Source: Sulfurovum sp. (GTDB lineage: Bacteria; Campylobacterota; Campylobacteria; Campylobacterales; Sulfurovaceae). From it: 5,058 nucleotides of DNA. The notes beneath the pieces were generated by a model. That model was not told the DNA's origin. It saw only the letters and a list, made by a program, of their open reading frames with translations, and searched no databases. The stretch covers positions 1 through 5,058 of the forward strand of contig JAMONG010000288.1 of assembly GCA_027066595.1 (NCBI GenBank), written 5' to 3'. Of the stretch, positions 1 to 5,058 are shown piece by piece; the stretch's first letter is position 1; each line of letters starts with the position of its first letter. A program made the translations under genes and the position numbers.

Positions 1-371
1 AGCTTTGCATTGTAGCGTTGTTTGACATCTTCACGTTTTTTAGAGGCTTTGAGTACTTTCATAAGGTTTTGATTAATCTCCTCAAACTCTTTAGTAAAAA
101 AACGTGCTTTATAGTGAATCTCATCTACTTTATCAATGTGTGAGAGGTACTTATTAATGGTATTAAGCTCTTTACCCATACGGTCAGCCCCACGTATCAC
201 CGTAAAGATGAACAAAGCAAACGCTATCGCTGTAAGTAGTATCGATACAAATACCAAAGCGATATCGTCAATAAGCATCCACAATGCAATAGCATAGAGT
301 AGGAAAACTGCCACTGCCATCGTGACTAGCCTTGCCATCACATACTCTTTTAATGGGGGTCTATAGTGCAT
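1..371 (-). CDS. Two-helix membrane protein, probable sensor histidine kinase (N-terminal part)
   Basis: The gene runs off the left edge of the window, so only the first 123 codons are visible. The translation opens MHYRPPLKEYVMARLVTMAV. It has two hydrophobic helices at about residues 13-33 and 37-59, separated by only a few residues (IDD). A charged, helical, coiled-coil-like cytoplasmic stretch follows from about residue 60 (RGADRMGKELNTINKYL onward, ending KKREDVKQRYNAK). This resembles the HAMP-like linker ahead of the dimerisation/phosphoacceptor helix of Campylobacterota sensor kinases. The H-box and ATPase domain would lie outside the window, so the kinase call is inference from the N-terminus only. 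The ATG lies 10 nt after the stop of the thioredoxin-like lipoprotein gene, consistent with one transcript. No strong Shine-Dalgarno precedes it. Met12 (position 338) is an alternative start that would keep both helices. Confidence 0.5.
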   Translation of the reverse strand, partial: MHYRPPLKEYVMARLVTMAVAVFLLYAIALWMLIDDIALVFVSILLTAIAFALFIFTVIRGADRMGKELNTINKYLSHIDKVDEIHYKARFFTKEFEEINQNLMKVLKASKKREDVKQRYNAK

Positions 372-381
372 TGTTATCTAC

Positions 382-882
382 TCACTCTTGCATCTCAGTA
401 ATATACTCAAAAAAATCATCTTTATTAAAGTACCCAACCACTGAGTCTAAGACCTCTTTTTTACTATTCATAAAGAAAAAGCTTGGAATGTTTCCATCAA
501 ATTCTGCTATCTGATTGACCGCTTCTTTGTCGGAACGTTTGATGGAGATTAAGATATATTTTTGCATCTCTTGCTGCACACGGGGGTCTAAAAGTGTCTT
601 TTTCTTCATCTTCACACACCAGCGACAGTTATCTTCTCCTATCATGACTATAATCTCTTTATGCTCTTTTTGTGAGAGTAAAAAAGCCTCTTTCATGTTA
701 GAGTGCCAAGAGAGATTTCCTATCGTTGTTACAGTATCGGGTAAGGTCTGCGTACCTATAGGTACGACCTCTTTTTTTGTACTAAGTTCAGGACTACGTG
801 GCCCTACTTTTTTTTCTGTTTTTTCATTACACCCTGCAAAAAAGAAAGTGAGCAAACCCAAGAAAACTAAACGAATATACAT
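382..882 (-). CDS. Thioredoxin-like lipoprotein with CRWC active site
   Basis: This 166-residue protein has a lipoprotein signal: a short hydrophobic N-terminus ending in FFAGC, with Cys18 as the likely lipidated residue. A low-complexity linker runs to about residue 55. A thioredoxin fold follows, with the dithiol motif CRWC at residues 86-89 and the cis-proline region NIPSFFF (Pro133). The domain resembles the Thioredoxin_7/DUF255-type thioredoxin-like families. It is expected to be membrane-anchored outside the inner membrane and to reduce or exchange disulfides there, but its partner is unknown. It is clearly paralogous to the next gene upstream: about 40 identical positions over about 110 aligned by hand, with a shared GYFN motif near the C-terminus. 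It starts 6 nt after that gene's stop and has no obvious Shine-Dalgarno of its own, suggesting translational coupling. Confidence 0.85.
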   Translation of the reverse strand: MYIRLVFLGLLTFFFAGCNEKTEKKVGPRSPELSTKKEVVPIGTQTLPDTVTTIGNLSWHSNMKEAFLLSQKEHKEIIVMIGEDNCRWCVKMKKKTLLDPRVQQEMQKYILISIKRSDKEAVNQIAEFDGNIPSFFFMNSKKEVLDSVVGYFNKDDFFEYITEMQE

Positions 883-888
883 AGTAAT

Positions 889-1278
889 TTATTGTGCTTT
901 CTTCTCAACATCATTAATGTACGAGACAAAATCTTCTACATTAAAATAACCGATAATCTCTTCTATGATTGCTTTATCTTCTTTCATAAAAAAGATAGTA
1001 GGTACACCTCTTACTGCTGGTAGTTTTGCCATGGCATTTCCATCTTCTCGCATCACCTTAACAAGTACAAACTTTTCAAGTCTTTTTTCTACTGCATCAT
1101 CTGAAAGGGTACGACCTTTCATCTTTTTACACCATCTACAACTTTCGCTCTCTACCATTACCATAATGTTTTTATGCTCTTTTTTTGCTACTTCTAAAGC
1201 TGTATCGATATCTTTTACCCAATCAAGTGCAAAGATACTACCTGTTAATAGCATCATCATTAATATTATCTTTCTCAT
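889..1278 (-). CDS. Secreted thioredoxin-like protein with CRWC active site
   Basis: This 129-residue protein begins with a Sec-type signal peptide (MRKIILMMMLLTGSIFA), with cleavage likely after about residue 17. The mature part is a single small thioredoxin-like domain. The redox pair CRWC is at residues 47-50, followed by KKMKGRTL, and the cis-proline loop is RGVPTIFF (Pro93). The CxWC dithiol and lack of other domains fit the Thioredoxin_7-like family of periplasmic thiol oxidoreductases; the substrate cannot be told from sequence. The ATG is preceded by AAAGGACAGGT, a strong Shine-Dalgarno, in the 13-nt gap after dapE. The gene behind it encodes a lipidated paralogue, so the two are a tandem duplication in which one copy is soluble and one is anchored. 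Confidence 0.87.
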   Translation of the reverse strand: MRKIILMMMLLTGSIFALDWVKDIDTALEVAKKEHKNIMVMVESESCRWCKKMKGRTLSDDAVEKRLEKFVLVKVMREDGNAMAKLPAVRGVPTIFFMKEDKAIIEEIIGYFNVEDFVSYINDVEKKAQ

Positions 1279-1291
1279 ACCTGTCCTTTAG

Positions 1292-2389
1292 TTAATTAAA
1301 TGTTTTTACCATCTCGTGAAAGACTTCACAAAGCTTCTCTACTTCTACGACGGAAGTACACTCATTTGGGGCATGAATAGTGTCATTTATTACACCAAAC
1401 TCAACCACATCTATGCCATATGCACCCATAAAACGAGCATCACTCGTTCCACCAGCGGTAGAGAGCTTAGTCTTAACCCCTGTGATATTTTCTATGCTTT
1501 GTGCAAGACATTTCACCACTTTAGAGTCTCGTGTTGTCACAAAAGGGTATGAGCCTTGTGTAAGCTCTAAGATGTAGTCTAAGTCATGAAAGTACTTGTC
1601 TATGTGTACTCTAACTTCTTCTTGTGTAGTTTTAGTGGAGTTACGTACGTTAAACATAAGCTTTAGCGACCCTGGGGTGACGTTCGTTACTTCCATTCCC
1701 CCACGAATATCTGTTATCACCATTTGACTTGGAGCAAAATCATCATCACCATTGTCTAGGTTCACCCCTGCTATCTTATCTAGTATAGGTGCTAGCTGAT
1801 GCACAGGGTTTATGGCTTTTTCAGGGTAAGCAGCATGCCCTTGTTTACCCTGTATCGTTAAATACCCATTGATGGAACCACGACGACCTATCTTGATGGC
1901 ATCACCAAATGTTCTCTCACACGTTGGTTCTGCCACGATACAGTAGTCTGGTAACATCCCTTGTACTTTTAAGTATTCAAGCATCACTACCGTACCATAC
2001 TTTGCCTCACCCTCTTCATCTGAAGTGAGCAGTACAGAGAGTGTTCCGTTAAAATCTTCTACCTCTTTACAAGTTTGCACAAAAGCAGCCACGCCTGACT
2101 TCATGTCTTGTGTGCCACGTGCATAGATTTTACCCTCTTTTATCACTGGTACAAAAGGGTTTGTATCCCAATTATCTCCAGCAGGTACTACATCGACATG
2201 TCCTGCAAAACAGAGGTGATCACCCTCTCCAAATTTTTTAGATAAAAAAAGGTTTTTTACCCCCTCTTTATTGACATACATTGCTTCAAATCCATCGAGG
2301 TACTCCTCTATAAACTTTAACGAGCCTGCATCATCTGGGGTTAAAGACTTAAAACTTAACAGCTTAAGCAGAAGGTCAACTACATTCAT
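1292..2389 (-). CDS. dapE: Succinyl-diaminopimelate desuccinylase
   Basis: DapE is a cytoplasmic zinc amidohydrolase of peptidase family M20. It converts N-succinyl-LL-2,6-diaminopimelate to LL-diaminopimelate and succinate, for lysine and peptidoglycan synthesis. The whole family signature is present in 365 residues, close to the roughly 375 of the E. coli enzyme. Visible are HVDVVPAGD with metal ligand His64 and Asp66, RGTQDMKSG with bridging Asp95, the general base in SDEEGEA (Glu125/Glu126), the AEP ligand Glu154, KQGHAAYP (His185, dimerisation domain) and the C-terminal ligand His339 in IHAPNE. These residues separate it from other M20 enzymes, although an ArgE-like paralogue is formally possible. 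Its ATG overlaps the upstream hydrolase stop as ATGA, with TTAGGA just upstream, so translation is probably coupled. Confidence 0.95.
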   Translation of the reverse strand: MNVVDLLLKLLSFKSLTPDDAGSLKFIEEYLDGFEAMYVNKEGVKNLFLSKKFGEGDHLCFAGHVDVVPAGDNWDTNPFVPVIKEGKIYARGTQDMKSGVAAFVQTCKEVEDFNGTLSVLLTSDEEGEAKYGTVVMLEYLKVQGMLPDYCIVAEPTCERTFGDAIKIGRRGSINGYLTIQGKQGHAAYPEKAINPVHQLAPILDKIAGVNLDNGDDDFAPSQMVITDIRGGMEVTNVTPGSLKLMFNVRNSTKTTQEEVRVHIDKYFHDLDYILELTQGSYPFVTTRDSKVVKCLAQSIENITGVKTKLSTAGGTSDARFMGAYGIDVVEFGVINDTIHAPNECTSVVEVEKLCEVFHEMVKTFN

Positions 2390-2940
2390 ATTGTTCCTAA
2401 TTTACTAAATTTTTCTATCATTGACATATAGGCATCTATGTTTTCAAAACGGTGATTTCCGCCATACTCGACGATAACTTTGTGCTTATTATAGAGTGAT
2501 TGTGCTTTAGTATAATCCAACACTTCATCTGCACTTTGTAAAAGTACCATGTACTTTCCTTGTGTTATCTCTACTTCTAATGTTTTTAACGCTTCAAGAT
2601 AGCTAGGTTTGAATTCAAAATTTTCATCGTCACAGAAACGCTTTTGCCATCCTACATAAGGTGCCAATGTTTCCCATGGTTGGGTAGAGGGGTTTAGAAG
2701 TATCGCTTTCATGGCATATTTTTCTGCAAAATAACTGGCATAAAAACCACCCAAAGAAGAACCTATCACTATATCTATCTGTTTACCTTTAAGTAAAGTT
2801 TCTATATATGAGATGGCATCAAGAGGTGCATAAGGTAAGTTCGGTGAGAGTATGTTTTCTTCACCAAAATAGTGTTTGAGCAGTGTAGATTTGTTACCTT
2901 CACCACAAGAACCAAAGCCATGAAGATAAAGGATTTTCAT
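2386..2940 (-). CDS. YqiA/YcfP-like alpha/beta-hydrolase (esterase family)
   Basis: This 184-residue cytoplasmic protein has no signal peptide and the compact alpha/beta-hydrolase layout of the YqiA/UPF0227 family. The N-terminal strand MKILYLHGFGS supplies the oxyanion HGFG turn. The nucleophile elbow is GSSLGG with Ser62, the acid is in SADEVLDY (Asp138, with Asp142 as alternative), and the catalytic histidine is His163 in GGNHRFENI. The triad order and spacing are complete, so the enzyme should be active. E. coli YqiA has esterase activity on short acyl or palmitoyl esters, but the physiological substrate is unknown and I do not assign one. A GGAGAG Shine-Dalgarno overlaps the end of the rhodanese gene (5-nt gap), and its stop overlaps the dapE start by 4 nt. 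Confidence 0.85.
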   Translation of the reverse strand: MKILYLHGFGSCGEGNKSTLLKHYFGEENILSPNLPYAPLDAISYIETLLKGKQIDIVIGSSLGGFYASYFAEKYAMKAILLNPSTQPWETLAPYVGWQKRFCDDENFEFKPSYLEALKTLEVEITQGKYMVLLQSADEVLDYTKAQSLYNKHKVIVEYGGNHRFENIDAYMSMIEKFSKLGTI

Positions 2941-2945
2941 ACGAT

Positions 2946-3290
2946 TTATCTCTCCACCGCACCACGATAAGTAACGATACCACCATAGTGATTGACTGCA
3001 CCATTGTGTCCATTTTGTTTAAAAACACTTTGTACTTGTGCACTTCTGCTTCCTGTACGACAGGTAAATATCACTTTTTTATCTTTTGTTTGTGTAAGAA
3101 GTTCATGTGCCCACTGCTGAAAAGAAGTAGTAGGTTTGAGCATATCTACACCTTTAATGTGACCTGCATCGTATTCCATATCTTCTCGTACATCAACCAA
3201 AAGGAAATCTGCTTTCCCCTCAGCCCTAGCCTCAAGAAGTTTTTCGAGTTCTTCAGAATTTATCTCGTGTTGTTGTAGTAATGTTTGCAA
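2946..3290 (-). CDS. Single-domain rhodanese (TTG start)
   Basis: This 114-residue single rhodanese domain has DVRE at residues 33-36, followed by the conserved EYDAGHIKG turn. The active-site loop is CRTGSRS, with Cys77 as the persulfide-forming cysteine and Arg78/Arg82 lining the loop. Rhodaneses of this type move sulfane sulfur between thiosulfate, polysulfide or thiol carriers; the actual donor and acceptor are not visible. No signal peptide is present, so it is cytoplasmic. The start is TTG. It is the only start codon after the in-frame upstream TAA, and it sits 5 nt behind a GGGAGAG Shine-Dalgarno. The one nearby ATG is out of frame. It is the first gene of a likely operon running left through the hydrolase and dapE. 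Confidence 0.92.
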   Translation of the reverse strand: MQTLLQQHEINSEELEKLLEARAEGKADFLLVDVREDMEYDAGHIKGVDMLKPTTSFQQWAHELLTQTKDKKVIFTCRTGSRSAQVQSVFKQNGHNGAVNHYGGIVTYRGAVER

Positions 3291-3295
3291 GTTAT

Positions 3296-3302
3296 CTCTC
3301 CC
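3296..3302 (-). promoter_or_regulatory. Shine-Dalgarno GGGAGAG fixing the rhodanese TTG start
   Basis: On the minus strand GGGAGAG is followed by 5 nt (ATAAC) and then TTG. This spacing is close to ideal and supports the non-ATG start, since the only ATG here overlaps this motif in another reading frame. Confidence 0.75.
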
Positions 3303-3321
3303 ATATTAAAATAATCGGATA

Positions 3322-3343
3322 ATTATAGTCAATAACTATTATA
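3322..3343 (-). promoter_or_regulatory. Candidate promoter of the rhodanese-dapE operon
   Basis: On the minus strand this stretch holds two perfect TATAAT hexamers, at 3343-3338 and 3327-3322. The second would place a start site about 25 nt before the TTG codon. No good -35 box is present, which is usual for sigma-70 promoters in Campylobacterota. The 8-bp arms ATTATAGT (3322-3329) and ACTATTAT (3335-3342) form an imperfect inverted repeat (7 of 8 pairs) over the same bases. In AT-rich DNA this is suggestive only. Read-through from the upstream FTR gene is also possible, because no terminator is visible in the 82-nt gap. Confidence 0.4.
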
Positions 3344-3372
3344 ACTTGCTGTTAAATGTTTATATTTATTAC

Positions 3373-3720
3373 TTATGCCTCTTGTGCTGCTTTATATTCA
3401 GGTGTACAAAATATTTGACAATGGCAAATCCCCTGCTCTGGTATCTCTTTTTCTATGGCAGGTTTACATGGACAGATACGGTCATCTGTACTCTTAAATT
3501 TACCCTCTTTAGCTGGATCTGGCTCTACCATAAAACAAGGACAAAAGCGTTTACCATAGAGCATTTTATGACGTGCAAGCCCCATAATAACACCTTCATT
3601 TACATCTTCATTGGGAGCATATACCCACCCTTTACTCTCACATACTTTATCTGTAAATTTTTCTGTTTTTACTAGCTCATCTTTAAACTCTTGTGAGTTC
3701 ATGTCTAATTGTGGCATCAT
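3373..3720 (-). CDS. Ferredoxin:thioredoxin reductase catalytic (beta) subunit homologue
   Basis: This 115-residue protein carries the three signature motifs of the FTR catalytic subunit: CPC (Cys60/Cys62), CPC (Cys83/Cys85) and CHC (Cys99/Cys101). By analogy with the cyanobacterial enzyme, Cys60, Cys83, Cys85 and Cys99 bind a [4Fe-4S] cluster. Cys62 and Cys101 form the redox disulfide, which reduces thioredoxin with electrons from ferredoxin. Spacing is CPC-X20-CPC-X13-CHC, longer than the plant/cyanobacterial X16 and X8. An extra Cys105 follows in CHCQIFC, and Cys27 is also present. No variable (alpha) subunit gene is next to it. The ATG at 3720 has AAGGA 6 nt upstream; the second codon is also ATG. 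The protein is cytoplasmic, with no signal or membrane segment. The physiological partner thioredoxin is unknown. Confidence 0.88.
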   Translation of the reverse strand: MMPQLDMNSQEFKDELVKTEKFTDKVCESKGWVYAPNEDVNEGVIMGLARHKMLYGKRFCPCFMVEPDPAKEGKFKSTDDRICPCKPAIEKEIPEQGICHCQIFCTPEYKAAQEA

Positions 3721-3736
3721 TTTATATCCTTAATAA

Positions 3737-3771
3737 TAATTTAGTTTACTATTTATATCTAAACTAAATTA
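3737..3771. repeat. Perfect 12-bp inverted repeat, 11-nt spacer (candidate operator)
   Basis: Left arm TAATTTAGTTTA (3737-3748) is the exact reverse complement of right arm TAAACTAAATTA (3760-3771), with CTATTTATATC between. The arm centres are 23 bp apart, about two helical turns, so a dimeric regulator could bind one face. The repeat covers the candidate -10 of the leftward FTR gene and ends 3 bp before the candidate -10 of gatC. It lacks the GC-rich stem and flanking T-run of an intrinsic terminator. The binding protein cannot be named from sequence. Confidence 0.6.
3752..3757 (-). promoter_or_regulatory. Candidate -10 box of the FTR homologue gene
   Basis: The minus strand reads TATAAA here, inside the spacer of the 12-bp inverted repeat, giving a leader of about 25 nt before the ATG at 3720. 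A protein bound to the repeat would cover this box. The -35 region is not recognisable. The assignment rests on position and the hexamer only. Confidence 0.35.
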
Positions 3772-3774
3772 ATA

Positions 3775-3780
3775 TATAAT
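3775..3780 (+). promoter_or_regulatory. Candidate -10 box of gatC
   Basis: A perfect TATAAT lies 26 nt before the gatC ATG, giving a leader of about 20 nt that contains the AAGGG Shine-Dalgarno (3797-3801). The right arm of the inverted repeat lies directly upstream, where a -35 contact would be. No consensus -35 is seen. Confidence 0.45.
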
Positions 3781-3806
3781 AAGAAAAATTATCATTAAGG
3801 GTAAAA

Positions 3807-4097
3807 ATGCACATTGATGACTCAGTCTTAGCCAAATTAGAAAAACTTTCACACCTTCGTATAGATGAGAGTAAAAAAGAAGAAGTAAAAGCACAACTAT
3901 CAGGTATCTTAGACTATATAGAAAACCTTAATGAACTCAATACTGATGCACTTTCTGCTTCATTTTCAACACTTGATGGTGGTACTCCATTAAGAGCCGA
4001 TGAACCACGCGAGCGTACTGATATTGCTAAAAATATCCTCAAACATGCCCCACAAGGTGCAGATGACTTCTTTATTGTACCTGCAATTATTGAATAA
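3807..4097 (+). CDS. gatC: Asp-tRNA(Asn)/Glu-tRNA(Gln) amidotransferase subunit C
   Basis: GatC is the small subunit of the GatCAB amidotransferase. It wraps around GatA and stabilises the complex that turns Glu-tRNA(Gln) and Asp-tRNA(Asn) into Gln-tRNA and Asn-tRNA. The 96-residue length is typical. The N-terminal two-helix part (DDSVLAKLEKLSHLRIDES, then QLSGILDYIENLNELNTD) is followed by the conserved extended segment with TPLRADEPRE (residues 60-69). The C-terminal tail (residues 81-96, ending VPAIIE) matches the family's usual end. AAGGG lies 5 nt before the ATG. gatA and gatB are not in the window; the gene stands alone between a divergent promoter region and pilT. Confidence 0.93.
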   Translation: MHIDDSVLAKLEKLSHLRIDESKKEEVKAQLSGILDYIENLNELNTDALSASFSTLDGGTPLRADEPRERTDIAKNILKHAPQGADDFFIVPAIIE

Positions 4098-4132
4098 TAT
4101 CTCTTACATATCGAGTAACAGTTATAGTTGGA

Positions 4133-4138
4133 TATAAT
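4133..4138 (+). promoter_or_regulatory. Candidate -10 box of pilT
   Basis: A perfect TATAAT lies in the 92-nt gap between gatC and pilT and would give a leader of about 45 nt. No -35 match at 16-18 nt upstream is convincing. No terminator hairpin is visible after gatC, so pilT may also be read from the gatC promoter. Confidence 0.4.
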
Positions 4139-4189
4139 GATACTCACTATCTAGAAATAAATACTAAAACCTCATAAAAAAGGATAATT

Positions 4190-5058
4190 ATGGCTGCTTT
4201 TGACATTAAAAAACTACTCCAATCTGTGGTAACACATGGTGCATCAGATTTACACCTTGTCTCACGTACAGAACCTCAAATAAGACTTGACGGTGTTCTT
4301 AAACCTGTTAATTTACCAAAAATGACAGGTGATGACATTGAGGAAATGTGTTATTCTCTCATAACAGAAAAACAAAAAAAACAATTTGAAGAACACTATG
4401 AACTTGACTTCGCCCTTTTACTACCTAACATTGGACGATTTAGAGCAAACTACTATAAAACTCTAGGTGAAACAGCTGCAGCATTTAGGATTATTCCTAT
4501 TGATGTACCCTCTTTAGATGATTTAAGTGCACCACCCATTTATAAGTCACTGGTCAAAAGAGAAAAAGGGCTTATCTTGGTCACTGGACCTACAGGTTCT
4601 GGTAAATCAACCACACTTGCAGCCATGCTCAATGAAATCAACCTCACAGAACAAAAGCACATAGTAACTGTTGAAGACCCAGTGGAGTTCATTCATCAAA
4701 ATAAAAAGTGTGTCTTTTCACATAGAGGTGTGGGTGAAGATACAAGTTCATTCGCCACAGCACTTAAATATGCCATGCGTCAAGATCCAGACATCATACT
4801 CATCGGGGAGATGAGAGATAAAGAGACTATCGAAGCAGGTCTAACAGCAGCTGAAACAGGTCACTTAGTCTTTGCCACACTTCACACCTCTTCAGCGGCA
4901 GGAACGATTAACCGTATTATCGATGTATTCGCAGGAGATGAACAACCTCAAATTAGAGCTATGATTTCCTCTTCACTCGTGGCTGTTATCGCCCAAGCAC
5001 TTTTACCAAAACTTGGTGGTGGTCGTGTGGCAGCATCAGAGATACTCATCACCAACCA
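4190..5058 (+). CDS. pilT: Type IV pilus retraction ATPase PilT (3' end outside window)
   Basis: The first 289 codons of a secretion-superfamily hexameric ATPase are visible, with no frameshift. The N-terminal PAS-like domain has the typical ASDLHLVSRTEPQIRLDG stretch (residues 18-35). The ATPase core shows Walker A GPTGSGKST (133-141, Lys139), an Asp box in TVEDPVEF (160-167), Walker B with catalytic Glu207 in IILIGEMRD (202-210), and a His box in ETGHLVFATLHT (222-233). These match PilT, which depolymerises the pilus at the cytoplasmic base to drive twitching motility and surface attachment. The PilT-specific AIRNLIRE motif would fall beyond the window edge, so the PilU paralogue is not fully excluded. 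Start choice is supported by AAAGGA 5 nt before the ATG. About 70-80 residues appear to be missing at the 3' end, judged from usual family length. Confidence 0.92.
   Translation, partial: MAAFDIKKLLQSVVTHGASDLHLVSRTEPQIRLDGVLKPVNLPKMTGDDIEEMCYSLITEKQKKQFEEHYELDFALLLPNIGRFRANYYKTLGETAAAFRIIPIDVPSLDDLSAPPIYKSLVKREKGLILVTGPTGSGKSTTLAAMLNEINLTEQKHIVTVEDPVEFIHQNKKCVFSHRGVGEDTSSFATALKYAMRQDPDIILIGEMRDKETIEAGLTAAETGHLVFATLHTSSAAGTINRIIDVFAGDEQPQIRAMISSSLVAVIAQALLPKLGGGRVAASEILITN

Noticed and set aside
332..949. Plus-strand open frames at 332-514 and 515-949
   Set aside because: They lie antisense to the histidine kinase-like gene and the lipoprotein gene, show no domain-like composition, and lack ribosome binding sites.
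965..1577. Plus-strand open frames at 965-1291, 1316-1552 and 1380-1577
   Set aside because: They are antisense to the secreted thioredoxin-like gene and dapE, both of which have full family motifs on the minus strand.
3345..3358. Possible terminator hairpin after the FTR gene
   Set aside because: Only a 4-bp AT-rich stem (TAAC/GTTA) could be found, with no following T-run on the transcribed strand.
2988..3675. Plus-strand open frames at 2988-3278 and 3346-3675
   Set aside because: They are shadows of the rhodanese and FTR genes; their cysteine- and aromatic-rich translations come from the antisense of those genes.
4113..4145. GAGTA...TACTC inverted repeat between gatC and pilT
   Set aside because: Only 5 bp pair over a 23-nt loop, which is expected by chance.
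3914..4147. Minus-strand open frame of 77 residues
   Set aside because: It is mostly antisense to gatC, which has the family motifs and a Shine-Dalgarno; the extra part is AT-rich spacer.
4374..4381. Run of eight A residues inside pilT as a phase-variation tract
   Set aside because: It encodes part of a lysine-rich stretch and is ordinary for an AT-rich genome. Contingency loci in this group are usually longer G/C runs, and the frame is intact.
1..5058. CRISPR arrays, tRNA or rRNA genes, insertion sequences, phage or defence genes
   Set aside because: No repeated spacer units, cloverleaf or rRNA-like segments, transposase motifs or defence domains were seen on either strand.

Overview
The window looks like a chromosomal segment from a Campylobacterota bacterium, most like the Sulfurovum/Sulfurimonas group. 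The reasons are the AT-rich sequence with AAGGA-type ribosome binding sites, tight same-strand gene packing, and a mix of housekeeping genes with thiol and sulfur redox genes. The genus is inferred from general protein character, not from a search.

Layout: positions 1-3290 hold a compact minus-strand gene string. Read in transcription order (right to left) it is a rhodanese with a TTG start, a YqiA-like alpha/beta-hydrolase, dapE (lysine/diaminopimelate synthesis), a secreted thioredoxin-like protein, a thioredoxin-like lipoprotein, and the N-terminal part of a two-helix membrane protein that is probably a sensor histidine kinase. Gaps are 5, -4, 13, 6 and 10 nt, so co-transcription is likely. 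Upstream, after an 82-nt gap, lies a minus-strand gene for a ferredoxin:thioredoxin reductase catalytic-subunit homologue (3373-3720). An 86-nt divergent intergenic region follows. It carries a perfect 12-bp inverted repeat with an 11-nt spacer. To its right are the plus-strand genes gatC (3807-4097) and pilT (4190 onward, cut by the window end).

Functionally, four proteins point to thiol/sulfur redox work: the FTR homologue, the rhodanese, and two tandem CRWC thioredoxin-fold proteins exported beyond the inner membrane. DapE and GatC are core metabolism and translation genes. PilT is the type IV pilus retraction motor. No mobile element, CRISPR array, tRNA or rRNA is visible. Most of the window is ordinary. 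The points worth a second look are the divergent-promoter palindrome, the tandem thioredoxin pair, the widened cysteine spacing in the FTR homologue, and the kinase-like protein with almost no external loop.
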